A DNA stretch of 64,000 bases from assembly GCF_029502005.1 (NCBI RefSeq), contig NZ_JAMQOT010000001.1, forward strand, positions 372,001 to 436,000. The letters run 5' to 3'. Each line of letters begins with the position of its first letter. Within the stretch, counting starts at the first letter, position 1. The notes beneath the pieces are model-generated. The model searched no databases. It was given only the letters and a program-made list of their open reading frames with translations, and had not been told where the DNA came from. Positions 23,466 through 33,308 of the stretch are shown here, in pieces. A program made the translations under genes and the position numbers. The DNA is from Natrinema salsiterrestre (GTDB lineage Archaea > Halobacteriota > Halobacteria > Halobacteriales > Natrialbaceae).

Positions 23466-26306
23466 TCAGTCCCAGAACGATTGCGTCCGCGCGTACTCGC
23501 GTTCTTTCGAGAGAATATCCCGGTAGAACTCGTCTTCGTCCTCCCGGAGCTTGTTGATGATCCGGGCGGCGTTGTGCGGACCGACGCCGCGGGCGGCCAT
23601 CGCGATCACGGCCCGCTTGCCGTGGCTCTGGACGAGGCTCGCGGCCCGGAAGGCGCGTTCGGTCATCTCCCGTTGTTCGTCGTCTTTCTCCTGGGCCCTG
23701 ACGGCCCGGACGACCTCGTCGGCCCACGGGTTCAGCGACGCGATCCGGGTCGAGCCGCACTCCGGACACTCCGGCTGGTCGCGGACTCGCTTGACTTTCG
23801 TCTTCACTTTCCACTCCGTGCAGTGCGTACAGCACAGGATGACCCGGTCGTTCTGTATCCGCTCCCGGACCGTCTTGATGACGCTCGCGTCGGCGTTCTC
23901 GGGAGCGAGCAGCTCCTTCCCGCCCGACGACCGACCGCCCAGCCCGACCGGCGTTCGCCCGCGATGGGTCACCAGCTCGAGCGCGCCCGACTGTACCCCC
24001 TCGAGCACCGAACTCGCGCGCTCGATATCGAGGTCCTCGTGGAACACCTCCCGGATCGCTTCCTCGTACATCGGCGTGTCCTCGAGCGCCGACAGCAACC
24101 GGTCGTTCGAGATGCGGCCCGACCCCTGATTCTGCCACCGCTTGAGCGCGCCGAACTTCGCGGAGACCTGCGCGAGCCGGAACGCGAGCGCGTCCGAGCG
24201 CTTGAGCCCGAGTTCGACGATCGCCTCGACGTGGTCGGGATCGGTCTCCTCGAGCACCTCGATCACCTCGCTGGTCGCGATCGAGTTCGGCACCTCGAGT
24301 TCGATCCGGTAGGGATCGGTCTCGAGCCCGACCGACGACCCCGCGCGCTGGCCCAGCAGCGCGGAGAGGATCCGACCGAGCGTCTCGTTCGCCGTGTGGC
24401 CGAAGGGTGCGTTGAGCACGATCGTCCGCCCCTGACGCTCGAGCACCAGCCGATCGGCCGTCGGCATCGGCGACTCGCTGTCGATCTGGTCCTCGAGTTG
24501 CGTGCAGGCCTCGGTCAGCGTGTACTCGTCAGACGGATACCGGTGCGCGAGTTCCCGCCCGACCGCGGCGGCGTCGGCCCCCGTCTCGAGTTGCGGTTCC
24601 GCGACGGCGCGGATCTCGCCGACCTCGCCCGCGACCGCGGCGGGGACGGGGATCTCCTGGCCGATCCACGACGGCACCTCGCCGGCGGGGTCCTCGATCG
24701 GGCTGACTTTGACTCGGGCCTCCTCGTCGTCGATCTCGGCGATCCGCCACATCTCGCCGCGCTGGATGAACACCTCGCCCGGCTGGGCGAAGTTCACGAC
24801 GAACCGTTCGTCCAGGGTCCCGATCTGGCCCCCCGAGGCGATGTCGTGGACCTCGTAGGTCTCCTCGTCGGGGATCATCGAGAGGTTGGCGTAGACGTAC
24901 TGCCAGGTACCGCCGGTGGTCTCGATGCGGTCCTCGCCCTCGTCGAACCACAGGATCCGATTCCGGTCGAGTTCGGAGATGATCTCGCGGATCGTCCCCT
25001 CCGGCACGTTTCGGAACGGGTACGACCGCGTCACGGTCTCGACTGCGTCGTCGACGTACGTATCACCGCGACTCTGGACGATCGCCGGCAACTGATTCGC
25101 GACCACGTCCAGACTGCCCTCGTGGATCGCCGCGGGCTCGACCTCGCCGTCGCGGGCCCGGCGAGCGATCGCCAGCGCCTCGAAGGTGTCGTCGGGACGG
25201 GTCGTCACGATCGTGCCGCTCGAGACCTCGTCCTGCCGGTGGCCCGCGCGACCGATCCGCTGGAGGAGTCGGGTGACCTGTCGGGGACTCTTGTACTGGA
25301 TCACGTGATCGACCTGTCCGACGTCGATCCCGAGCTCCATCGAGGACGTACACAGCAGTCCGTCGATTTCGCCGGCCTTGAACCGGTCCTCGACGTCGAT
25401 CCGGGCCTCCTTCGAGAGCGAGCCGTGGTGGACGCCGATGGGGAGACCGAGTTCCTTGAACCGCGATCCGAGCGCCTCCGCCGTCTGCCGGGTATTGACG
25501 AATATCAGCGTCGATTCGTTTCGTTCTACCAAGTCCCGGATCAGCCGGACGTGACTGGCCGTATCCGCCTCGGTCATGAGTTCGCCGGCCAACCGCTCGT
25601 CTTCGTCCGTGATCTCGGGCTCGCGGACCGTCACGTCGACGTTGCTCCCCACGTCGATCTCCCGGATCTCGCAGGGGCGACCGCCCGTGAGGAACTGCCC
25701 CACCTCCCCGGGATCGCCCACGGTCGCCGAGAGGCCGATCCGCTGGAATCGCCCGGCGAGGTCGTGGAGTCGCTCGAGGCCGATCGCAAGCTGTGCTCCC
25801 CGCTTCGATGCCGCGAGTTCGTGGACCTCGTCGATCACGACGTGAGACACGTCCGCAAGGGCCTCGCGCAGCCGCTCGCCCGTGAGCATCGCTTGGAGGG
25901 TTTCGGGCGTCGTGACCAGCACGTCCGGGGGGTCTTCGGCCTGCTTCCCGCGCTGGTACTGGGTCGTATCGCCGTGGCGGACGTCGACCTCGAGATCGAG
26001 ATAGTCGCCCCACCACTCGAGGCGCTCGCGCATGTCGCGGTTGAGCGCTCGCAGCGGGGTGACGTAGAGCGCGCCGAACCCCTCCGGGGGGCCGTCACCT
26101 GCCACGAGATGGTCGAAGACGGGCAACATCGCCGTCTCGGTCTTGCCGCTCCCGGTGGGCGCGATCACGAGCGTGTTCTCGCCGGCCGACAGCGGCGGAA
26201 TCGCCAGTCGCTGCGGTGCCGTCGGCTGGGAGAACCCGCGTTCGGAGAGCGCGCCTCGAACCGTCGAGCCGAGGTGCGTAAACGCCGCGACGTCCCCGTC
26301 AGTCAT
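23466..26306 (-). CDS. lhr: Lhr-type DEAD/DEAH helicase with C-terminal zinc ribbon
   Basis: A 946-residue superfamily 2 helicase. Motif I is APTGSGKTE (residues 49-57), motif II DEVHEL, motif III LSATVGDP, and the second RecA domain has the motif VI residues QRIGRAGHR. The DEAD/H core is followed by the winged-helix and long domain-4 region of Lhr (Large helicase-related) proteins, which act in DNA repair. The C-terminal part carries a zinc ribbon, CCTHC...CPEC, about 25 residues apart, and ends in a helix-hairpin-helix-like stretch. The closeness of 134 bp to the kinase gene is not evidence of a link. Confidence 0.93.
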   Translation of the reverse strand: MTDGDVAAFTHLGSTVRGALSERGFSQPTAPQRLAIPPLSAGENTLVIAPTGSGKTETAMLPVFDHLVAGDGPPEGFGALYVTPLRALNRDMRERLEWWGDYLDLEVDVRHGDTTQYQRGKQAEDPPDVLVTTPETLQAMLTGERLREALADVSHVVIDEVHELAASKRGAQLAIGLERLHDLAGRFQRIGLSATVGDPGEVGQFLTGGRPCEIREIDVGSNVDVTVREPEITDEDERLAGELMTEADTASHVRLIRDLVERNESTLIFVNTRQTAEALGSRFKELGLPIGVHHGSLSKEARIDVEDRFKAGEIDGLLCTSSMELGIDVGQVDHVIQYKSPRQVTRLLQRIGRAGHRQDEVSSGTIVTTRPDDTFEALAIARRARDGEVEPAAIHEGSLDVVANQLPAIVQSRGDTYVDDAVETVTRSYPFRNVPEGTIREIISELDRNRILWFDEGEDRIETTGGTWQYVYANLSMIPDEETYEVHDIASGGQIGTLDERFVVNFAQPGEVFIQRGEMWRIAEIDDEEARVKVSPIEDPAGEVPSWIGQEIPVPAAVAGEVGEIRAVAEPQLETGADAAAVGRELAHRYPSDEYTLTEACTQLEDQIDSESPMPTADRLVLERQGRTIVLNAPFGHTANETLGRILSALLGQRAGSSVGLETDPYRIELEVPNSIATSEVIEVLEETDPDHVEAIVELGLKRSDALAFRLAQVSAKFGALKRWQNQGSGRISNDRLLSALEDTPMYEEAIREVFHEDLDIERASSVLEGVQSGALELVTHRGRTPVGLGGRSSGGKELLAPENADASVIKTVRERIQNDRVILCCTHCTEWKVKTKVKRVRDQPECPECGSTRIASLNPWADEVVRAVRAQEKDDEQREMTERAFRAASLVQSHGKRAVIAMAARGVGPHNAARIINKLREDEDEFYRDILSKEREYARTQSFWD

Positions 26307-26374
26307 CTGAACGCGCTAGGGACGAACGGCGGATAAGGGCCACGTTTCCGCTGTCTTCGGCGCGGGGGCTCGGC

Positions 26375-26947
26375 TCACTCCTCGGACTCGGCGTCGGTCT
26401 CGTCGTCGGATTCGTCCAGCGTCTCGGTATCGGCGTCGGTGAGGTCCTCCGCGAGGTCTTCGTCGACCGTCATCTCCCCCGGTGCTGGCGGTTCCTCTCG
26501 AACGTCGGGCTCGGTGCGCTCTGCGATCTCGTGGTCCGATCGGTCGTCGGCGTATTCGGCGTTGGGTGCCGCCTCGTCGAGTCCAGTACTCTCGCTTTCG
26601 TCGTCGCCCTCGATCGCGTCGGTGAGGTCCCTGATATCGGTCGGGACGGCACCACCGGTTCGATTCCGAATCGTATCGATCGATCGGTCGTCGGGAACGG
26701 CGTCCGCAGCCAGACTCTGAACGTCGTCGGGAACGATGTCTCCCATTTCGGCCCGAACCTCGTCGACGGACTGGATGGGGACGTCGTCCCGCGGACCGAG
26801 TACTCGCATAACGAGGTAGGTAACCACGAGAACCCCGACTGCCCCGAGGAGGTGTCTGACGAGATGCCACCCGGACGAACCGTCGGCCGCGGATCCCGTT
26901 TCGGACGCCGAACGCGCTCGATCGCCGGCTGGTGTTCGGACTCTCAT
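26375..26947 (-). CDS. Membrane-anchored acidic protein, 190 aa, unknown
   Basis: One hydrophobic helix (HLLGAVGVLVVTYLVMRVLG, near residues 32-51) follows a basic start, and the remaining 140 residues are strongly acidic with repeated Glu/Asp. The layout suggests an anchored protein with a disordered tail, cytoplasmic if the basic start stays inside. It lies just upstream of the helicase gene on the same strand, 68 bp away. I do not recognise a family. Confidence 0.68.
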   Translation of the reverse strand: MRVRTPAGDRARSASETGSAADGSSGWHLVRHLLGAVGVLVVTYLVMRVLGPRDDVPIQSVDEVRAEMGDIVPDDVQSLAADAVPDDRSIDTIRNRTGGAVPTDIRDLTDAIEGDDESESTGLDEAAPNAEYADDRSDHEIAERTEPDVREEPPAPGEMTVDEDLAEDLTDADTETLDESDDETDAESEE

Positions 26948-27074
26948 TGCTAGCCGTACGCGCTCAGGTGGGAAGTGGGTTCGGGGTGCTCAGGCCGGCA
27001 CGAATCGACCGAAACGGTGCCGGAATACGACTCGGTCCGTCTCTCGAGCGGCGGCGACGCTCGCCCGTCGCGCG

Positions 27075-28307
27075 CTAGATCTCGAGGTGTTCGATGCGGG
27101 CGTAGCGGCCGGCTCGCCAGCCGGCGACGATCGCGACGGCGGTTCCGACGACGAGCGCGAGCGCGAACCCGCCGAGATAGACCGCGGGGGTCGTCCGGAG
27201 CAGCCGCTCGAAGCCGAGGACGGACGCCGCGAACCCGTTGAGGGCGAACACGACCGCGGGCGTCGCGGCGAGGCCGACGAGGCCGCCGAGCAGGCCGATG
27301 GCGAGGCCCTGCGAACCGATCGTTCCCGCGAGGAGCGGCCGAGAGAGGCCGATGGCCCGGAGCGCCGCGAGTTGCTCGCGCTGTTGGCGGGCCACGAGCG
27401 CGAACAGGTTCGCGGTCAGGACGACGCCGCCGACGACCGCGAGGCCGACCAGCGTGGCCCCGCTGGCGAGGACGATCGTTCGCTCCTCGATCATCGAGGA
27501 AACCTGTTCGTCGCGGGTTCTGACGTCGTATTCGGGGTACTCCTCGCGCAACTCGCTCGCGACGACGGCCCGATCGGCGTCGTCCGTCACGTCGGCGGTG
27601 ATGAACGTCGCCCGGTCGGTACCCGACGTGCCGGCGACGGCCTGCAGGTCGCCCAGTGGCACCGTCACCGTCGGCGACCCGAGATACTGCGAGTAATAGT
27701 CGGAGATCCCGACGACGGTGAACTCGTGTGTCAGTGCCGTCCGTCTGCTGGCTCCGACGTGGATCGTATCACCGACGGAGACGTTCAGTCCGTCGGCGAC
27801 TCGCGGATCGAGTACGATCTCGTTCATCTCCGGCTCCTCGGGCGGCGGTGTGGCAGCGGTCTCCGCGTCGACCTGGAACCCCCGTCCCTCCCGAAAGTCG
27901 AACCCGTCGTGGGTCTCCTGAACGCCGACTGCGGGCCTGCGTTCCAGGGCCGATTCGTTCGGGCCGACGTAGACGTCGTACATCGCGATCGGGGAGGCGC
28001 TCTGAATGTCGTCCCGCGCGGTGATCGCCGTGGACTTGGCGTGTGCACCCACGATCGGGTTTTCGGTCCCGCTCGCGGCCGGATCGACCGGGTCGCTCGA
28101 GATCCAGATGTCCCGGTCGGCCCTGTCTAATCCCCGTTCTCCCTTCTCGACGACGCCGACGCCGAGACTCGCGAGCACCGTCACCGAGAGCACGGCCAGC
28201 GCGACCGCGAGGACGGTCATCGCGGTTCGGCCGGGCGACCGCCGGAGCTGTGCGACGGCGACGCCGACGACCGCGCGCGTTCGAATCGCGATCTCACGCA
28301 TCGTCAT
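27075..28307 (-). CDS. ABC transporter permease, FtsX/MacB family
   Basis: A 410-residue permease with a transmembrane helix after residue 25 (MTVLAVALAVLSVTVLASLG), an extracytoplasmic domain of about 230 residues and three C-terminal helices (TLVGLAVVGGVVLTANLFALVA and on). This is the FtsX/MacB type IV exporter fold used for lipoproteins, macrolides or mechanotransmission. Its ATG overlaps the stop of the next permease gene by 4 nt (ATGA), and it belongs to a three-gene operon with that permease and an ATPase. Confidence 0.88.
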   Translation of the reverse strand: MTMREIAIRTRAVVGVAVAQLRRSPGRTAMTVLAVALAVLSVTVLASLGVGVVEKGERGLDRADRDIWISSDPVDPAASGTENPIVGAHAKSTAITARDDIQSASPIAMYDVYVGPNESALERRPAVGVQETHDGFDFREGRGFQVDAETAATPPPEEPEMNEIVLDPRVADGLNVSVGDTIHVGASRRTALTHEFTVVGISDYYSQYLGSPTVTVPLGDLQAVAGTSGTDRATFITADVTDDADRAVVASELREEYPEYDVRTRDEQVSSMIEERTIVLASGATLVGLAVVGGVVLTANLFALVARQQREQLAALRAIGLSRPLLAGTIGSQGLAIGLLGGLVGLAATPAVVFALNGFAASVLGFERLLRTTPAVYLGGFALALVVGTAVAIVAGWRAGRYARIEHLEI

Positions 28308-29587
28308 CGGTTCACCTCCTCGAGGACGGACGTTCGCGCGGCGACGGCCAGCGGGTACGGAACGGCGACCAGTCCCGAGAAGAGCGCGACGGCGATCGCG
28401 TACGGCGCGAACAGCGGATGGAAGTGGGCGACCGCTCCCGGGGCGACGGTCCCGCCGGCGATCGTATTGACACCGACGATCCCGACCATCCCGAGGCCGA
28501 TCCCCGCGACCGATCCCACCAGCGTCGTGATCACCGTCGACACTGCGACGACGGCGAGCCGGCTGTAGGTCGGAAAGCCGACCGACTCGAGGACGGCGAG
28601 CATCCGACGGTCCTCGTCGACGGTCATCCCCATGGTCGTCGCGACGAACGACGCACAGATCGTCACGCCGACCAGCAGGGCGAGCACGCTCGTCGCGAAC
28701 GCCAGCCCGTCGTCGAACAGCGACGACGGATCGGTCTCCCCGGCGACCTCGACTGCGGCGGCCGGATACGCATCGGTAGCGGCCGACTGGGCCGCCCGGG
28801 ATTCGCCCCAGACGAGCACCCGATCGGCGAGTTGCCCGTCGTCGGCACCCGACACGGACTGGAGCTCGCTCAGGTGGACGAGCGCGATCGGCGCGTCGGA
28901 GCCGCTCGCCCCCTCGTCCGCGACGGCCGTCACCCGCACCGAGGGAGCGGCGCTACTCGTCCGCCCGCCCGGACCCGTCGAGACCGCGAGCTCGTCGCCC
29001 GGAGACGCACCGAGTCGCTCCGCCGCGGTCGACGAGAGCACGATTTCACCGGTCCGTGGACCGCTGTACGACCCGTTCGCGTAGTGGGGGTCGCCCGACT
29101 CGAGATCGGCCGTCGACAGGCCGGCGACGGTCCGCGACTCGTCGTCCGGAACGACACCGACCAGACGGACGGTTCGGGGCTCGCCGTCCGAGGACTCGAG
29201 CTGTCCCGTCTCGAGCAACACCGGCGACGCGTGTTCGACGCCGTCGTGCGACCGAATCGTCGCGGCCTGATCGTTGGTCGCGCCGAGGCGCGGTCCCTCG
29301 ACTCCGTCGACGGACGAGAGCGTGCCGCCCTCCTCGGGCGTAATACGGACGTCGGCGTCGTCCTGATTCGCTACGCCGCCGCCGGCGAGCGCCAGTGCGA
29401 TCCCCGTCACGACGACCAGCAGCGCGATCGTCAGCGCGACGGCGGCGATCGTCGACGCGATTCGGCTCACCGTCGTTCGCGTCGCTCGCCGCCACCATCT
29501 GGAGAGCGTCAGTCCGACGATGCCCCGCCAGCGCGCCCGTCGGCCCGAACCGACGTCGTCGGGCAGTTCGTCGCCCTCATCTGACAT
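28304..29587 (-). CDS. ABC transporter permease, FtsX/MacB family
   Basis: A 427-residue permease of the same family as its neighbour, with one N-terminal helix near residue 40, a large external domain and three further C-terminal helices. The start is the ATG at 29587 (MSDEGDEL); the first 25 residues are acidic and cytoplasmic. It overlaps the ATPase stop by 11 nt and the next permease by 4 nt, which shows tight coupling. The two permeases probably form a heterodimer. The cargo is unknown. Confidence 0.88.
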   Translation of the reverse strand: MSDEGDELPDDVGSGRRARWRGIVGLTLSRWWRRATRTTVSRIASTIAAVALTIALLVVVTGIALALAGGGVANQDDADVRITPEEGGTLSSVDGVEGPRLGATNDQAATIRSHDGVEHASPVLLETGQLESSDGEPRTVRLVGVVPDDESRTVAGLSTADLESGDPHYANGSYSGPRTGEIVLSSTAAERLGASPGDELAVSTGPGGRTSSAAPSVRVTAVADEGASGSDAPIALVHLSELQSVSGADDGQLADRVLVWGESRAAQSAATDAYPAAAVEVAGETDPSSLFDDGLAFATSVLALLVGVTICASFVATTMGMTVDEDRRMLAVLESVGFPTYSRLAVVAVSTVITTLVGSVAGIGLGMVGIVGVNTIAGGTVAPGAVAHFHPLFAPYAIAVALFSGLVAVPYPLAVAARTSVLEEVNR

Positions 29588-30338
29588 CGTCCACCCGTCC
29601 GTCACACAGCGTGATCACGCGATCCGCGACGTCGAGGGTCGCCTCGTCGTGCGACGCGACCACCACCGCCCGATCGCGTCCGATGTCGGTCAATAACTCG
29701 AGGACCGCCGTCCCGGTCGCCGTGTCGAGCTCGCCCGTCGGCTCGTCGGCGACGATCACGTCCGGGTCCGTCGCCAGCGCCCGTGCGATCGCGACCCGCT
29801 GTCGTTCGCCGCCGCTGAGCTCGCCGGGGCGGTGCGTACTGCGATCCCCGAGGCCGACGTCGTGCAGCAGGTTCGTCGCCCGCTCTCGCCGGTCCGATCG
29901 CGGGAGACCGGACTGGACGAGCGGCAACGCGACGTTCGCACGCGCGGACAGCGACGGCAACAGATGGAACCGCTGGAACACGATTCCGATGTGGTGTCGC
30001 CGCACCCGCGTCCGTTCCGCGTCCGACAGCGCCGCGATGTCGGTCCCTCGCAGTTCGACCCTGCCGGCCGTCGGGACGAGCAGCCCCGCGACCGCGTGTA
30101 ACACCGTCGACTTCCCGCTTCCGCTCGGCCCCTCGAGCCCGACCGTCGTCCCCATCGGGACCTCGATGGAGACGTCTCGAAGCGCGGTCACCGTCCGCTC
30201 GTCGCTCGAGCGGAGTCGGCCGCCGCTCGCTCCGTATTCGTGGGTTACCCCGTCGAGACGAACGGCCGTCGTCGATTCGCGTTCACCCGCCCGATCCCGC
30301 ACCGGCGATCGCGAACCGCGTACTGTGTGGTTGAACAT
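29577..30338 (-). CDS. ABC transporter ATP-binding protein, MacB/LolD-like
   Basis: A 253-residue ATPase. Walker A is GPSGSGKST, the Q-loop VFQRFHLLP, the signature LSGGERQR, Walker B VIVADEPTGELD and the H-loop VVVASHDE. These features and the GEL insertion after Walker B match MacB/LolD-type exporters. The start is placed at the ATG at 30338; the alternative upstream ATG at 30371 adds eleven residues. It is the first gene of the three-gene exporter operon. Confidence 0.88.
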   Translation of the reverse strand: MFNHTVRGSRSPVRDRAGERESTTAVRLDGVTHEYGASGGRLRSSDERTVTALRDVSIEVPMGTTVGLEGPSGSGKSTVLHAVAGLLVPTAGRVELRGTDIAALSDAERTRVRRHHIGIVFQRFHLLPSLSARANVALPLVQSGLPRSDRRERATNLLHDVGLGDRSTHRPGELSGGERQRVAIARALATDPDVIVADEPTGELDTATGTAVLELLTDIGRDRAVVVASHDEATLDVADRVITLCDGRVDDVR

Positions 30339-30836
30339 CCCCAACGGTCTCACTCCGATCGAACGCCACACCGACTCATTGTTTCGACCCGGTTACCCCA
30401 CTCAGACGACTGCTAATCGGTTTCCCGCGATCAGGATCGAACCACAGTCGACGGCGATAGTGTGGAGTCAGCGACTGTCCCTCCCGTCGAACCTCCTTCG
30501 AGCGTTCGAGGGGGCACCGCTACGGTAGGGACGCGTTGTGCGCTGAACCGGCACTGAAACGGGCGCGTACACGTTAGCGACCGATCACGTCGTCTCGCCA
30601 CCGTGTCCGAGTCGGCGACCGGCTCGCCGAATCGGACTCGAGACGAAGACGCCGCTGAGGACCAGCAGTCCTGAAACGCAGCCGTTACTGACCCAAACGA
30701 TTTCCACGGGCACCTCGAAGACGAACAACGAGATGGCGGTACACGCGACCTCGATCGAGCGGATCGAACGGAGGCCGATATCCCGGTCTCCAGAACCGGA
30801 CTCGGCCGCGGCCGACGCCGGCCCGATTTCCCGCCC
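30339..30836. other. Intergenic region, possible small membrane ORF on the minus strand
   Basis: No confident gene in about 500 bp. On the minus strand, a frame ending at 30585 reads VACTAISLFVFEVPVEIV followed by a second hydrophobic stretch, GCVSGLLVLSGVFVSS, but it has no ATG or GTG in a fitting place and its upstream part overlaps the divergent gene. It could be a decayed two-helix membrane protein or a TTG-started one. Confidence 0.35.
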
Positions 30837-31214
30837 ATGAATCCACGCTACGTCGACGCCGCGATCGACCTCGCGTACGGGGTGTTGATCTTCGTCTCTA
30901 TCGTCCTGATCGTGTACGCCGGGACCGAGATCGGCCTCGCGTTCGGGTTCGGCGTATTGGTCTCTTACGCGCTCCACGTCGTCTGGAAGATGGCTCGGTT
31001 CGATCCGGACTGGATGACGACGGCCGTCGAGGAAACGGTCGAAGAGACGGTCGAGCAGACGATCGAGGAAACCGTCAGGAAGCAGGTGGAACCGGTACGA
31101 GAGCACGTGGAAACGGTCGAGAAACGGGTCGACCGACGGCCGCGCGAAGACGAGGTCGAGGAACTCATCGAAGACACCGCCGACGGCGACGCGCACGGTC
31201 GGTCCGATCCCTGA
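30837..31214 (+). CDS. Two-helix membrane protein with coiled-coil tail, 125 aa
   Basis: Two transmembrane helices (AYGVLIFVSIVLIVYAG and GLAFGFGVLVSYALHVVW) are followed from about residue 65 by a Glu/Val/Thr-rich heptad stretch (VEETVEETVEQTIEETV) predicted to form a coiled coil. The charge pattern suggests a cytoplasmic oligomerising tail. The family is not recognised. It is upstream of the phosphate permease by about 150 bp and on the same strand. Confidence 0.72.
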   Translation: MNPRYVDAAIDLAYGVLIFVSIVLIVYAGTEIGLAFGFGVLVSYALHVVWKMARFDPDWMTTAVEETVEETVEQTIEETVRKQVEPVREHVETVEKRVDRRPREDEVEELIEDTADGDAHGRSDP

Positions 31215-31363
31215 ACCGACGTCGCCGAGTCGTGCACCCGTCACGATCGCATTCGCATCGAACAGCCGCTACCGGTTCGCGGAAGCGCCGCGAACGGTTG
31301 TCACGACGATCCGGGGGGCACAGTCTTATGGGCCTCACCATCCTACGTCAGCGAGTAGATAGT

Positions 31364-32542
31364 ATGGTCACGGTGCTGCTTTTCGTCGGCGTCTTCGTCG
31401 CGATCTTCGTCGGGTACAACATCGGCGGCGCCACGACGGGACCGGCGTTCGGCCCCGCGGTCGGTGCCAACGCACTATCCAAGTCGAGCGCTGGGGCACT
31501 GATGACCGTCTTCTTCTTCGTCGGCGCGTGGACGATCGGCCGCCGCGTCGTCGACACGCTCGGGAGGGATCTGGTCGCCGATCCGGGCATCTTCACGCTG
31601 GAAGCCAGTATCGGCGTCCTCTTTTTCATCGGGCTGGCGCTGTTCGTCGGCAACTTCTTCGGGGTTCCGGCATCGACGTCGATGACCGCCGTCGGCGCGA
31701 TTGCGGGACTCGCGCTCGCGGGCGGGGAACTGAACTTGGCCGTGATGGGCGAAATCGCCATCTGGTGGATCGTCGCCCCCTTCATCGGCTTCTGGGTCTC
31801 GCTGATCATCGGCCGGTACTTCTACGCGTTCCTCAACCGGCGGGTCGCGATGGTTCGGAGCGAGGGTCCCCTGATCGAACTCGACCGCTCCGGGCTCGTC
31901 CCGCTGCCCGTTCCGAGTCAGACCACGACCCGGCGCGAACTCGGCGGCGTGGCGACCGTCATCGTGATCGGCTGTGTGATGGCGTTCAGTTCCGGCACCT
32001 CGAACATCGCCAACGCGATCGCCCCGCTGGTCGGTAGCGGCGCGCTCGAGATGAACCCCGCAATCATCATCGGCTGTCTCGCGGTCGGTATCGGGACGTT
32101 CACCATCGCCCGACGCACCCTCGAGACGATGGGAAACGACCTCACCGAGCTCCCACTGACGGCCGCCATCGTCGTCGCGACCGTGAGCGCCACGCTCGTC
32201 ACGTTCCTGTCGTTCATCGGTATTCCAGCGAGCTTCGTCATCATCGCGACGATGTCCATCATCGGCCTCGGATGGGGTCGCGCGACTCGCCCGATCACGG
32301 TCTCGGAAGCCGTGCGCGGCGACGAACGGACACCGGTGTCGGTCGGCGCACTGACCGCCGACGAGGAGGGCGAATCGATTCCGCCGATCGGCGAAGAGAC
32401 CCCCGCCGACATCCCGAGCGCAGCGGATCTGTTCGATCCGGCGACGACCGCTCGAGTCGTCCTGATGCAGAACGTCGTCCCGGTGATCGCGACGGGGGGT
32501 GCGTACCTGACCTTCCGGTTCGTTCCCGTCTTCGGCATCTGA
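31364..32542 (+). CDS. Inorganic phosphate transporter, PiT family
   Basis: A 392-residue permease of the PiT/Pho-4 family, which imports phosphate with Na+ or H+. The duplicated family signature is seen as GYNIGGATTGPAFG near the start and SSGTSNIANAIAPLVG after residue 200. About nine to ten helices surround a hydrophilic loop (residues 170-190). The C-terminal part has an acidic stretch before the last helix. The ATG at 31364 (MVTVLLFVGVF) is chosen over upstream ATG 31328 because it begins the first helix; both are possible. Confidence 0.9.
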   Translation: MVTVLLFVGVFVAIFVGYNIGGATTGPAFGPAVGANALSKSSAGALMTVFFFVGAWTIGRRVVDTLGRDLVADPGIFTLEASIGVLFFIGLALFVGNFFGVPASTSMTAVGAIAGLALAGGELNLAVMGEIAIWWIVAPFIGFWVSLIIGRYFYAFLNRRVAMVRSEGPLIELDRSGLVPLPVPSQTTTRRELGGVATVIVIGCVMAFSSGTSNIANAIAPLVGSGALEMNPAIIIGCLAVGIGTFTIARRTLETMGNDLTELPLTAAIVVATVSATLVTFLSFIGIPASFVIIATMSIIGLGWGRATRPITVSEAVRGDERTPVSVGALTADEEGESIPPIGEETPADIPSAADLFDPATTARVVLMQNVVPVIATGGAYLTFRFVPVFGI

Positions 32543-32723
32543 CCGCGATGGCGAGCGACGAGACACCGCTCGAGATCGGTGCGTGAATGCGAGATCCCAC
32601 GTCCGCTGGACCCTCGTACCCGCAAGATACTCGCGGTAAGTGCGTGTCCGAATGGCCGAAAACAGTGGTCGCAACTCGGATTTCGGAAGGGTTATCCCGC
32701 ATCCGGATCTACGTTCGTTTGTA

Positions 32724-32933
32724 ATGGCACACGGTAAAGTTGATTTCTTCAACGACACAGGCGGCTACGGTTTCATTTCGACTGACGACGGCGATCTCGA
32801 CGACGACGAGGACGTCTTCTTCCACATGGAGGACGTCGGCGGCGAGGATCTGACGGAAGGGACGGAGGTCGAGTTCGATATCGAGTCCTCACCGAAGGGG
32901 CCTCGCGCGGCGAACGTCGTCCGTCAAGAGTAA
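32724..32933 (+). CDS. cspA: Cold-shock domain protein, 69 aa
   Basis: A small OB-fold nucleic-acid-binding protein. RNP1 is GGYGFIST and RNP2 is VFFHMED, as in bacterial CspA. An acidic insert (DDGDLDDDED) sits between them, in line with high-salt adaptation. The ATG at 32724 gives MAHGKVDFFND, the normal start; the upstream in-frame extension is ignored. A T-tract follows the gene. Confidence 0.92.
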   Translation: MAHGKVDFFNDTGGYGFISTDDGDLDDDEDVFFHMEDVGGEDLTEGTEVEFDIESSPKGPRAANVVRQE

Positions 32934-33308
32934 CACATCCGTCGCTCACGGCGACGACTACCGACTTTGTTTTTTACACACCCACGCATCTAGCCGTGCT
33001 GTTCGTATACTCTGCACTCGCTCTTTCGGCCCGAGGGGCTCCCTCCGAAACTCCGAATCCGCGACGGCGAGATGGTCGCCGTTCGAACGAGTTCACCGTG
33101 ATCACCGAATCACGAACGGTCACCCGGTCGACGACGATGGCGGAATGTCTTACGGAGAGCGAGGAGTGTGCGCTCGCGTCGTGCTGTGACGCTGTCTCCA
33201 CATCCCGTTCCTACCGTACGCGACCGTCAACGGTCCGTTCATCCCGTACTCGTTCGAGCACACGATCACGTCGCTCTCCCTCGAATAGCTCGCCGGTCGT
33301 CTGATGCA
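32934..33308. other. Intergenic region with terminator; no gene seen
   Basis: A T-tract, TTTGTTTTTT at 32966-32975, closes the cold-shock gene. The rest is open in several frames, but none has haloarchaeal codon bias or recognisable protein features. Part of it may hold the promoter of an unseen RNA, but nothing supports this. Confidence 0.45.
32966..32975 (+). terminator. T-tract terminator after the cold-shock gene
   Basis: TTTGTTTTTT begins 33 bp after the stop codon of the cold-shock gene. Such a U-rich run is the main archaeal termination signal. Confidence 0.5.

Noticed and set aside
20446-26336. Two open frames of about 980 codons on the plus strand opposite the kinase and helicase genes
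   Set aside because: They mirror the codon structure of the minus-strand genes, are full of Arg/Val/Asp without domains, and arise from the high G+C content.
30585-31244. 219-codon minus-strand ORF
   Set aside because: Most of it is antisense to the well-supported two-helix membrane protein; only its last 65 codons look membrane-like, without a start.
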